NCBI GenBank assembly: GCA_012295275.1
Contig: CM022673.1
Coordinates: forward strand, 11,835,788-11,850,787
From: Chrysomallon squamiferum
Taxonomy: Eukaryota; Mollusca; Gastropoda; Neomphalida; Peltospiridae
DNA: 15,000 nt
Direction of reading: 5' to 3'
Made by a program: the position numbers and the translations under genes. Shown here in pieces: positions 1 through 8,936 of the stretch. The stretch's first letter is position 1, and each line of letters opens with the position of its first letter. The notes under the pieces are model-generated. The model was not told the origin of the DNA. It was given only the letters and a program-made list of their open reading frames with translations, and made no database searches.

Positions 1-180
1 ACTATTTAGTAAGTAAAAGTTTATTCTCCAGAAACTTTAGGAACCAAATACCGTTTAGTTTGAAAAGAAAATATTGTCCAAATGTAAAATCAGTTTAGAA
101 GCTAAGAGTTACCTCCCTGCATGATACAAACAAGGTTTTGATCATCGATTTAGCAGAATTGCAAATATATATTTACTTGC
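1..180. other. Unique AT-rich DNA, no gene seen
   Basis: Non-repetitive AT-rich sequence before the first microsatellite. No open frame of coding character, RNA gene or splice signal pair was recognised. Confidence 0.6.
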
Positions 181-834
<654 letters not shown>

Positions 835-907
835 ACGTGAGTACGCACGTAACAGTTATCTACGTGTTGACGTCGAAATCCAGTCAGCTGACACAGATCC
901 ACGTGGA
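835..907. promoter_or_regulatory. Cluster of palindromic E-box/CRE-like sites
   Basis: Within about 75 bp there is an interrupted palindrome TACGTG...CACGTA, a GACGTC core, a perfect 10-bp palindrome GTCAGCTGAC (883-892) and a perfect 10-bp palindrome TCCACGTGGA (898-907). CAGCTG and CACGTG are E-box cores bound by bHLH factors in animals. The palindromes are directly visible; a regulatory role is inferred and no promoter or exon was identified next to them. Confidence 0.3.
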
Positions 908-930
908 CAGATACGCATGGACTTTTATTT

Positions 931-1042
931 ATATATGTGTATGTGTGTGTGTGTGCGTGTATGCACGTATGTATGTATTTATGTATCTATCTTGTATGTT
1001 TGCAAGCATACGTATATACATACACAAACACACACACATATA
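931..1042. repeat. TG-rich / CA-rich inverted repeat (microsatellite hairpin)
   Basis: A left arm rich in TATGTGTG (about 931-980) is followed, after a short spacer, by a right arm rich in CATACACACA (about 1006-1042). The arms are imperfect reverse complements and could fold into a long imperfect hairpin. It is probably a simple-repeat product and not an RNA gene. Confidence 0.7.
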
Positions 1043-1126
1043 GAGAGAAGCACACATATATATTGCCTCCACAGTATATTATCATAGTTACAACCGATAT
1101 TACACACTCGGTAAGATAACATCATA

Positions 1127-1690
1127 CAAATAACAGATACTAGCACACACTGTTACAATACCTTGAACACACACTATTATAGCACATACTAGCACACACT
1201 ATTATAACAACACACACTACACATAACTAGCACACACACTATTATTAGACACACACTACTATTATAGCACATACTAGCACACACTATTACAACACATACT
1301 AACACACATTATTAGACAACATGCTAACACACACTATTAGAACACATGCTAACACACACTATTACAACACATACTAACAACACATACCATAACACATACT
1401 AACACACCATAACAAAAAATACTAATATACACTATTATAGCACATACTAGCACACACTATTATAACACATACTACTACAACAGATACTAACACACACTAT
1501 TACAACACATACTAGTACACACTAGTACAACACACACTATTACAACACATGCTAACACATATTATTACAACACATACTAACATACTAAAAACACATACCA
1601 ATACACACTAGTAGAATGCATAGTAACATACTACTACTATACATAGTAAACGAATATTAACAGACACTAAAACACACTATTATAGAATAC
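1127..1690. repeat. Degenerate ~25-bp minisatellite (ACACACTATTAYAACACAT type)
   Basis: About twenty diverged copies of a unit of about 25 bp alternate CACACTATTA and ACACATACTA. Some consecutive copies, for example near 1325-1375, are spaced exactly 25 bp apart. Others are shortened or merge with CTA trinucleotides, especially near 1480 and 1630. No open frame is conserved through the array, so it is taken as non-coding tandem repeat DNA. Confidence 0.85.
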
Positions 1691-1754
1691 AATATGTACA
1701 TATAGAACTTGAAAAAAAATACATTAACGGATGTGTTTGAAAAAAATACATATG

Positions 1755-1905
1755 TATGAATTTATGAATGAAGATTAAAAAAAACTGAATGAACTTTGAA
1801 GAATGGTTGAATGAAGGAATTAATGAATGAACATTAAAAAAATAATAAAAATGAAACATAACTACAAAAAGTTAAAATAAATTTATAAATGACTGAATGA
1901 AATAT
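1755..1905. repeat. Decayed (GAAT)n tetranucleotide repeat in A-rich DNA
   Basis: GAATGAA and ATGAATG words recur between short poly-A runs over about 150 bp, consistent with an old GAAT/TGAA microsatellite eroded by substitutions and A insertions. Confidence 0.6.
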
Positions 1906-2509
1906 CTAGTTTTAAAAATTAATTATACGAGGAGAAAAAAAGAAGATAATAAAAAAGAAATAATTAAATAGATTACGACATTTTTCGTTCACGTTGCACA
2001 ACACCTACACATGCAAGTACAACGACGACATTCCCAGACTGTCATCTACACCCACACTACAGCATTGCATAATAAATGCCACTTTATACATATGTTGCTC
2101 GAAGTATACCATTTGACCTTGAGTTCATTGAATATTATTTCAAACTCACTGAAAACAACGCAACAGATGTGACGGTCATTAGAATCTGCAGTCACAACGA
2201 AGCAACATTGCGACATAACTCTTAATGTTAACAAACCTCTTCTCACATATTTCATTTACTAAAACATTTTTAAAAGAAAATAAAAAAAAAAAAAAAAAAA
2301 AGGGTAATTAAAAAATGCACAACATACAAACACACACACAGATGCACAGACGTGGCGCTGTTGAATATGTCACTATCCTCTCGATCATTATTTTATCAAA
2401 AGTATTTTCCAATATTAAAACAAGAAGCAGTTTTCTCTTTGTTATGCCATAATTTATATATATGTGTATATATTTGTGTCCTTCTTTGTGGTTGAGTCTG
2501 CATACAGGT
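1906..2509. other. Unique AT-rich DNA with poly-A, no gene seen
   Basis: This stretch holds AT-rich unique DNA, an A run at about 2282-2300, a short CA run near 2331-2340 and a TATATGTGTATAT patch near 2455-2472. A 69-codon minus-strand open frame at 2046-2255 begins with ATG but shows no recognisable domain, and no flanking splice or promoter signals were found. Confidence 0.5.
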
Positions 2510-2610
2510 CATGCAATTTCTAGAGAGATTTCAGCCATTGGTAACCCAGTTTTTACTCTTATCAGTAAGCCAATGCGTTCTGTATTTTTATCTGTCTTCG
2601 TATGAATTGT
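2510..2610 (+). repeat. Dispersed ~100-bp repeat, copy 1
   Basis: This segment aligns without gaps to 11081-11180. The first 27 bases, starting CATGCAATTTCTAGAG, are identical, and by eye there are about 12 mismatches over about 100 bases. Homology stops abruptly at both ends, and both copies lie in the same orientation. The family is not recognised. It could be a transposon fragment, a SINE tail or a segmental duplicate. Confidence 0.85.
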
Positions 2611-2782
2611 ATTTCCGAAATCTAAAACAGCATAAACCAGATTAAAAATATAAAAACCGGAGAGGGGAGAGAGACAGATAGAAAATAAACCCCCTGATAT
2701 AAAGAGAAAAATAGATAGGGAGAAAGACGGATAAGGTGAAAGAGAGAGACAGAGAAACAGAGATGCATACAGAGAAATAAAA

Positions 2783-3091
<309 letters not shown>

Positions 3092-3324
3092 TTCAGATTA
3101 CTATTACTACTGTTATTATTGTTGCTGTTATCTTTAGTACTGCTACTGTTACTACTATTATTATTACTATTACTATTACTACTGCTACTACTACTACTAC
3201 TACTATTATGACCACCACCACCACTACTATTTCTACTACTACCTCTACCACTACTACTGCTATTACTGCCACTAATATTATTATTACTACAGCTACAGAT
3301 AATATCCAATATTACTACTATTTT

Positions 3325-3360
<36 letters not shown>

Positions 3361-3525
3361 CACTATAACTACTTCTACTGCTACTACCATTACTTTTATT
3401 ACTACTACTATTACTTCTAGTACTACTAGTACTACTACTACTACCACCACTATTATAACAAAATAGCAACAACAGTTACTACTATTACTATACTACTACT
3501 ACTACTACTACTACTACTACAACTA
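3092..3525. repeat. ACT/ATT trinucleotide array 1
   Basis: Degenerate trinucleotide array of TTA, CTA, CTG and CCA words, with the purest ACT stretches near 3325-3360 and 3490-3520. Its open frames translate to poly-Thr/Ile/Tyr on + and poly-Val/Ser on -, the expected outcome when a repeat happens to lack stop codons in one frame. No flanking coding sequence continues these frames. Confidence 0.95.
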
Positions 3526-4229
3526 GAACCATCACGATACAGATGACTTGATAAAGACAAACTGTTTAATGTTTCTGTTTCAAACGATTCTTTTTTCCTT
3601 CGTGTAAACAGAAAATTGGTTTGGCGAAGACTTTTAACCAGTAAATGAGTGGGATGGAGCAAATAAAATTAACCACCTTATTTTTTTCTTTTATTTGATC
3701 ACGAAGTAATAAATTAATCTAGAAAAAAATATATATTTACCAAACCAAGCTGTTACCATTGCATGTTGCAATAACAGTCCTTCTGTGGGGGTGTAGTTTG
3801 AATGGTCGCATTATTTTTTTCTTCGGATATATATATATTTTTTTAATTCGGGAGCGCCTACTACTAAATATATCAGACCCTTCCTCCCCACAACCCGCCG
3901 ATTTCTCGTAGGTTTTGAAATAAGAAACACTACGAAGACAGATGGTGCCTCAATCAATATTGAATTTGTTTCACCTAAAATATGCAGGAAATTTAATTTT
4001 GTTTTTCGTATTTATTAACGCTTTAAACAAACGGGACAGCATTTATGTAGGTGTTTTTAACAGTTTATTTCATTTAGCGGTTAAAGGTTTTGTGTGGTTT
4101 TAGTTTCTCTGCGTGGTTTGGTGTAAAAGATCGGCGTTCAAACGAGTACAAAGTTAAACCTTCGAAAATGGCGATGATGGGATTTTTATATTCTATTGTA
4201 ACTGATTTTTCTCATTTCGTTTGCTTTAC
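3526..4229. other. Unique DNA between trinucleotide arrays, no gene seen
   Basis: Mostly unique AT-rich sequence with a short AT patch near 3829-3840 and a small imperfect hairpin at 3751-3776 around ATTGCA-TGT-TGCAAT. An open frame entering the next array at about 4090 begins here, but it has no recognisable domain and becomes low-complexity at once. Confidence 0.5.
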
Positions 4230-4315
4230 TATATCTACAACAACAACTAAAACAACAACAGTAACAACAACCACAACAATGACTATTACTATTACTACTG
4301 TTGCTGCTACAACTG

Positions 4316-4348
<33 letters not shown>

Positions 4349-4625
4349 AATTACTACTATTACAACTACTACTACAATTACTACTATTACAACTATTCAT
4401 ACTACTTCTACTACTACTGCTACTATTATTACTGCTACTACAACTACTGCTACTATTATTACTACTACTACAACTACTGCTATTACTATTACTACTATTA
4501 CAACTACTCATACTACTGCTATACAATTACTGCTACTATTATTGCTACTATTATTACTGCTACTATTATTACTACTACTACAACTACTGCTACTACTACT
4601 ACTACTGCTACTGCTGCTTTTACTA
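4230..4625. repeat. ACA then CTA/TTA trinucleotide array 2
   Basis: The first about 60 bp are ACA/ACT words, then CTA, TTA, CAA and CTG trinucleotides dominate. Blocks resembling ACAACTACTGCTACTATTA recur near 4440, 4470 and 4580, giving a loose higher-order pattern. Long open frames (poly-Leu, poly-Tyr, minus-strand poly-Ser) are by-products of the repeat. Confidence 0.95.
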
Positions 4626-5077
4626 TTAGAAAACGTCTTCACTCAAACCCTCCTGATTTAAACCAAGTTAGTCACGACGCAAAATACAAAACTGTAAAGA
4701 TAATAAATATTCCCATCTTTTAATGCAAAACATTTTTTTACACCATCATATCTCCATGTTTCAGGAGCATCTGGAATTATCAGTATGTGTGTCAAAGCAC
4801 GCCTGCCTTGGCCACGTTATGCGAAACTAAGTGCCAGTGTTTCAGTGTATTAGCATAAGCAAACAAACGTCACATTTATAGGAATTTCATGGAGGCGTTT
4901 TACACGCAGTGTTGTCCAGATTGTCTTTACGAGATTTCGTGTGTTTTAGTACCAGTTGTAAATGAATAAGGTAGATTTTCGCACCATCGAAAAATAACAA
5001 AGAAAATGTCACTTTATTCTGAAATATCCACTGCATATACATCATGAAATATTACTCAAGAAAAATCACCCGTGTTT
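4626..5077. other. Unique DNA, no gene supported
   Basis: Unique moderately AT-rich sequence. A TTTCAG acceptor-like site at about 4759-4764 precedes a short open stretch with several Cys codons that ends at a stop near 4858, but no donor or homologous protein was recognised. Confidence 0.4.
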
Positions 5078-5455
5078 AAACTAGTAAAAATAGTTATCTG
5101 TTCAAAAAAAAAAAAAAAAAAAAAAAAAAACAAACAACAACATTAGATTGGAAAGATTTTGAAAATGATCTGTACATTCTGTTTTTCAAAATATTTAACG
5201 GTCTACACTTCACATAAGCAACTTGTCAAATATAGTTATAATAATATTATGTTAACCGAAATGCTCAAAAGTTAATAAATATTTGTTCAAAACCGAAAAT
5301 AACTCTATCATATTGGTAAGAATTTTTGAAATGCACTGTACATTCTTTTTCCTTTTTTACTTTTCGTATGTACCCACCTGTCAAATGTGATTACATCATT
5401 GTTGTACGTGTGTCTCTTAGCCGAAATTTTCAACGTTAAACTACTAAGTTATACC
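5078..5455 (+). repeat. Two diverged tandem copies of a ~165-bp unit
   Basis: Copy 1 (about 5078-5260) and copy 2 (about 5262-5455) share, in the same order, GTTCAAAA, ATTGG-AAGA, CTGTACATTCT, TGTCAAAT, CCGAAAT and GTTAA. The matched words lie 155-185 bp apart. The widest spacing is at the poly-A run (5104-5130), which occupies the position of AAAACCGAAAA in copy 2, so the run seems to have expanded inside copy 1. The function and family are unknown. Confidence 0.6.
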
Positions 5456-5565
5456 AGACAGTGAGAGAGTTACTAAAGTGATCTTCTACCTTCGTATTTA
5501 TCTCTGGACAGGACTGACAAACACAACATATATTTTGTTTATTTCTCACTTTTGACACTGCAGTG

Positions 5566-5640
5566 GTGAAAGTCCATTGACAGCTGGACTGAGGTGCGAG
5601 GGTTCGTCAGATCGAATCTTCTCATTGACATTCTACGAAG
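5566..5640 (+). repeat. Possible tRNA-derived SINE fragment
   Basis: A patch with more G and C than its surroundings contains GGTTCG...ATCGAATC at about 5600-5617. This resembles a split or decayed RNA polymerase III B box (consensus GGTTCGANNCC) and sits about 35 bp after a CAGTGGT start. No convincing A box or complete cloverleaf was found. It may be an ancient SINE remnant or chance. Confidence 0.25.
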
Positions 5641-5789
5641 TCTTTTCTGCCCATAAAGTGTATTGCTTCATTGATTTATCAAAGACAGTTTGTGTGCGTA
5701 TTTCTGATCGTGGAAACCTTCGTAATCCCTTTAAAAAAAAAAAGTAACCGCTTAAAGAAAAGAATTGTTTTGAACCTGCAAGCGATGAT

Positions 5790-5940
5790 ACTGAAATTCA
5801 TGCATGCATTCATCTATCCATTCATAAATCCATCATTTTATTTATCCATATATTCGTGTATGTATTTATCCACCCATTCCGTTCTTCCGACCATCTGTTT
5901 ATCCATTCATTCGTTAATTCATTCATTAATTCATTCAACA
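5790..5940. repeat. Degenerate (ATTC/ATCC)n tetranucleotide repeat
   Basis: CATTCAT, TATCCAT and TTAATTCA words repeat for about 150 bp. The + frame reads Ser-Ile-His-Pro type repeats and is not a gene. Confidence 0.85.
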
Positions 5941-5960
5941 GAACAAAAAAGTAAAGTATC

Positions 5961-5965
<5 letters not shown>

Positions 5966-5993
<28 letters not shown>

Positions 5994-6026
5994 TAAAAAA
6001 ATAATAATAAAAAAAAAAAATAATAA
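5966..6026. repeat. Poly-A and AAT run
   Basis: An A homopolymer of about 27 bases runs into ATAATAATAA and another A run. On the minus strand this gives a poly-Phe open frame, an artefact. Confidence 0.95.
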
Positions 6027-6084
6027 TTTTTATTTTTCTTAACAGAAGACTTTTTTTTCCCCAGGACTGAACCACCTAGGAAAG

Positions 6085-6174
6085 AGGAATTTTGTGGGTT
6101 TAACCGATACGCCATCACGGCTAGTCGCACGGTCCAGGCGCGGTTATAAATACTTAGCCAACAGTTCTCTATCT
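6085..6174 (+). promoter_or_regulatory. Candidate TATA promoter in a CpG cluster
   Basis: TATAAATA at 6145-6152 is preceded by a GC-rich stretch containing GGCGCGG. From 6085 to 6363 there are about 20 CpG dinucleotides by eye, far denser than the surrounding AT-rich DNA. A TATA box implies a start about 28-32 bp downstream, near 6173-6181, where the sequence is pyrimidine-rich (CTCTTCACC). A CRE palindrome TGACGTCA lies at 6213-6220, inside the predicted transcript. The promoter call is inferred from these motifs together with the donor at 6364. Confidence 0.45.
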
Positions 6175-6363
6175 CTTCACCTTTTTTACATTCCCGTCAG
6201 GTATGAAATATCTGACGTCAGAGCGAGATTTCGCCTTGCAGACTGTGAACAGCGGTTTCGCGAGGGCCGAGTGAGAATGTTAACTTCTCCGTGATTACAG
6301 AGAGAAAACGATCTGCAGCAACCCAGCCGAACCGTCAGAACCGAAGTTACAACAAGTGGGAAG
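6175..6363 (+). other. Candidate non-coding first exon ending in a consensus 5' splice donor
   Basis: Downstream of the TATA box, a CpG-rich stretch of about 190 bp ends AAG|GTAAGT at 6361-6369, a near-perfect metazoan splice donor. There is no ATG-initiated frame of useful length running into the donor, so this would be a 5' untranslated exon of an unidentified gene whose later exons lie to the right. Alternatively it is an internal exon starting after the pyrimidine-rich acceptor TTTCCCCAG that ends at about 6064. The absence of an open frame through it argues against coding. Confidence 0.4.
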
Positions 6364-6469
6364 GTAAGTTTTGTATTACTTAACTTATTTTTTTAACTTA
6401 AAATGTGATATGTTAAGTGTATATACCGAAATCCACCTAATGATATACGTAACTGATTTTAAAATTTTA

Positions 6470-6504
<35 letters not shown>

Positions 6505-7216
6505 TATTTTTTTTTTTAGGTTGTGCCACTTTTTTTATTTTTTTTTTTTTTTTAAATCTTATATTTTATCTGCTTTTATAAAAAAAATATTTCACATTTT
6601 AATCGTCTTATAAAATTTCACTTTATTTTATGGTTTGGATTTTTGTGTTTTTTAAATCCTGTATGTTAGCTTTTGTTTTAAATAATCTTCCAGTTTAACA
6701 CAGTTGCCAAAAGAAATTTAATATAGGAATTCTTGGAATCCTAGCGTATCGTGTTTTTTTTTTTTTTTTGTGTTTTTTTTTTAAACGAATGATTTATTGC
6801 TTGTAAAGATTATATTCCGGATAACTTTCTCGGTAGATAATTGCTTAATAATGATAACTGTATTTAGTTTTATCCACTGAATTTACTCAGATGATCATAC
6901 CTTACCTAAAACCACCTGCTTTGAACCGTGAAATATGTTTCGGTAATTTAGTTTGTCTTCTCGATGTAATCTGGAGTCAGGTGTCGTCTGTAATGTAGTT
7001 ACAACAGTTAGCTGGAAAAACTGGGGAAGAAGTAAAAACTGAACTTTTTACACTAGTTACAAACACAGAGAGGCAAACCAGCTTCCTTTCTCGTGTACTG
7101 CATCGATAATGTTCAGTTTTATATTCACTCTGTTAACAGCGTAATGATTTCTTTAACACTGAAGTTTTTATTTGTAGTTGCAATTCAAATTGCGAGAAAA
7201 ATAGTTTTTACTGGTT

Positions 7217-7217
<1 letters not shown>
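6364..7217 (+). other. AT-rich unique DNA, probable intron start
   Basis: After the donor the sequence returns to AT-rich unique DNA with T runs at about 6473-6517, 6531-6553 and 6755-6782. An AG at the end of the first T run (6518-6519) mimics a splice acceptor, but no open frame or conserved sequence follows. No gene was recognised here. Confidence 0.35.
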
Positions 7218-7313
<96 letters not shown>

Positions 7314-7390
7314 CTACATAGCTACCTACGTTTCTACCCATCTATCTAACTATCTGTCTACCTGCCTATTCACCTAGTACCTACCTATAA
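7218..7390. repeat. (CT)n microsatellite followed by CTAT/CCTA repeat
   Basis: A CT run of about 92 bp (7218-7310) passes into degenerate CTAT, CTAC and CCTA tetranucleotides. It is the same dinucleotide class as the AG run at 2787 but in the opposite strand orientation. Confidence 0.97.
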
Positions 7391-7429
7391 AGATAATTAA
7401 TTTCTTACATAATTACACAGAACCATACA

Positions 7430-7670
7430 TAAAGACATACACACACACACACACGTATGCATACATACATAAATATATGGACACATACTTACATACATAC
7501 ATACATACGTACTCTCACACATATATACGTAAATACATAATAATATACAAACACACATACATACATACACACCTTCATACACTTACATATACAGACACGT
7601 TAACATTTCTCAGCCAAATACACACGTAACACATACATACACACATATACACACGCAATCTTATACATTT
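7430..7670. repeat. CA / ACAT simple-repeat block
   Basis: An interrupted mixture of CA runs (7438-7454) and ACAT/ATAC tetranucleotides extends to about 7655. The minus-strand Tyr-Val-Cys-Met frame is an artefact of the repeat. Confidence 0.9.
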
Positions 7671-7729
7671 TCAAAAAGACCATCCTTCTTAACAATAATG
7701 ACCTCAAATAAGTGAATGATTTACGGGTA

Positions 7730-7915
7730 TGACAGACACGTAATTACTGTTGCTTATCTCGTTTCCTGTGAGTCAGTGAAGTGTTGACTTCCACCTTCTC
7801 GCTGCACACTGAGATAAGTAATAAGATGAAGAAGAAAAAAGCGTATTGACGATTTAACGGTGTTTTGAACCCAGAACTCTCTATCACTGCCTGTCAGCAC
7901 TCGACAGGATGCTCC
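7730..7915 (-). mobile_element. Possible reverse-oriented tRNA-derived SINE, abutting a hAT-like element
   Basis: Read on the minus strand, GGGTTCAAAAC (around 7864-7874) resembles a Pol III B box. It is followed by a unique body of about 130 bp containing ACTTATCTCA and, later, GAGATAAGCA, which are inverted partners. The candidate head is cut at 7915, where the hAT-like element starts, suggesting the DNA element landed in the SINE. A convincing A box was not found and no consensus could be compared, so the SINE call is tentative. Confidence 0.3.
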
Positions 7916-8098
7916 CAGGGGCGGATCTAGGGAGGGGGTGCACTGATACAGAACACCCCTACGCCCCTGCCTTTTTATTTTTTTTTTTTTTTTTGTTAGG
8001 ATGAGAGGGAGGTGATGTTAACAAAATTTTATTATGAAAAGTTATATTGATCCCAAACCTGATTTCATCCTCTTTACGAAAGAATGGATCCGCCCTAG
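7916..8098. mobile_element. Non-autonomous hAT-like element (MITE)
   Basis: The left end begins CAGGGGCGGATC. The right end, read on the minus strand, begins CTAGGGCGGATC, matching at 10 of 12 positions. CAG-initial terminal repeats of the CAGGGGCGGA type are characteristic of many animal hAT transposons. The left 54 bp also form a hairpin: CAGGGGCG at 7916 pairs with CGCCCCTG at 7962-7969, with GGGGTG/CACCCC inside. Flanks GATGCTCC and GACGCTGT (if the element ends at 8097) agree at 5 of 8 positions, a weak 8-bp target duplication. About 180 bp with no transposase frame, so mobilised in trans if ever active. The internal T run is secondary. Confidence 0.6.
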
Positions 8099-8118
8099 AC
8101 GCTGTTCCTTTGAGGTAA

Positions 8119-8119
8119 A

Positions 8120-8161
<42 letters not shown>
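8119..8161. repeat. Poly-A run of about 42
   Basis: Uninterrupted A homopolymer shortly after the right end of the hAT-like element. It could be the tail of a retroposed sequence on the + strand, but no body was recognised upstream other than the candidate elements listed. Confidence 0.95.
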
Positions 8162-8163
<2 letters not shown>

Positions 8164-8529
8164 AATCGGGATTCGGTCGTTAACCTTCGTTATGTATTTT
8201 TTATTTTATTTTCTTAACGATGTATCTACAGAAATAAGTTTGCTAAGTACTTAGCTTAATTTAGAACCAATATCAACACACGAAAGTGCATTATGTTCTG
8301 TCTTGTTTGTTGACTTTGTTTCTGTTTGTGTAGACGACGCAGAATGTATGTATTTATAGTGTGTACTATTTATGTATGTTTATATGGTGTACATATGCAC
8401 TTATTGTATAAGCGTGTATCGAAATAAGTCGAGAACACTCACTTAGTTTGAAACAGTATTATTAAAATGTATTTTTCCACAAATGACTTTTGGTTCGAAG
8501 TAAATGAAAAAAAAAAAAAAAAAAAATAA
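8162..8529. other. Unique AT-rich DNA upstream of the hAT relic
   Basis: Unique sequence with a weak TGTATGTATT/TGTACATATG patch near 8345-8400 and a poly-A run at about 8507-8526 directly before the hAT relic. No CAG-type terminal repeat was found that would mark the left end of an autonomous hAT element. Confidence 0.45.
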
Positions 8530-8760
8530 AAACTACAATGCAAAATTTGTACTGAAAACATAACGGCAATGAGAAATGAAGCCAAGTTAAGACATTTAAC
8601 TGGTAAGTCGCTTGACGGATTACTTGTCTATATCGATGACGTCACAGGCTACATGCACAAATCAAATGTGCAAAGGCATGTGAAAGGCACGACTGGACAA
8701 AAAAGAAATGTTCACAAAACAGTTCAGACTCTCAAACAAATTCAGCTTCTGATAGTGTGA
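8530..8760 (+). pseudogene. N-terminal zinc-finger fragment of the hAT relic
   Basis: From 8539 the frame reads CKIC, then a spaced region with LTGKS, and then SNVQRHVKG and KRNVHK. The pattern Cys-X2-Cys, about 40 residues, then a Ser-Asn-Val-X2-His motif and a final His resembles the BED/TTF-type finger that begins many hAT and ZNF862-like proteins and binds transposon ends. The ATG at 8569 lies after the two cysteines, so a real start would be upstream. Family similarity appears to leave this frame after KRNVHK (about 8700-8710, near an A run) and continue one frame over as a Ser/Asn-rich linker. The in-frame stop is at 8758-8760. Confidence 0.5.
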
Positions 8761-8936
8761 AAGTAAATCGTAACGTTACATGTTCTAATTCCACTGGAAA
8801 ATTATTTGAAAAAACAGTAAAGAGCAATTTAAGAATCATTGCAATACAGCATTGTGGTTGGTTATGCAGGAGAGACCTGTGTCTGACTAGTAGTCCCTGA
8901 TTACGTTACAGAAGAATAATGGGGTGCAGTTTATAA

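Noticed and set aside
1127-1690. CRISPR-like array
   Set aside because: Units are contiguous, diverged and without distinct spacers, in eukaryotic repeat-rich DNA. This is a minisatellite.
2046-2255. 69-codon minus-strand frame with mixed composition
   Set aside because: It begins with ATG and is not low-complexity, but it is short, has no recognisable motif and lacks promoter or splice signals. This length is expected by chance in 15 kb.
4090-4723. Poly-Leu and poly-Tyr frames of 140-179 codons
   Set aside because: Same cause in the second trinucleotide array. The pre-repeat part shows no domain or splice context.
4721-4858. Short Cys-rich open stretch after a TTTCAG acceptor-like site
   Set aside because: Ends in a stop without a splice donor, has no homologue recognised, and an acceptor-like sequence is common in T-rich DNA.
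6200-6240. CAG|GTATGA and TTGCAG|A as an intron inside the candidate exon
   Set aside because: The implied intron is about 40 bp with no pyrimidine tract, too short for an ordinary animal intron.
6094-6294. 66-codon frame over the candidate first exon
   Set aside because: It would start at GTG, not ATG, and stops before the splice donor, so it is not a plausible eukaryotic coding exon.
8637-8644. TGACGTCA CRE palindrome
   Set aside because: Lies within the hAT zinc-finger frame (Asp-Asp-Val-Thr codons), so it is probably incidental coding sequence.
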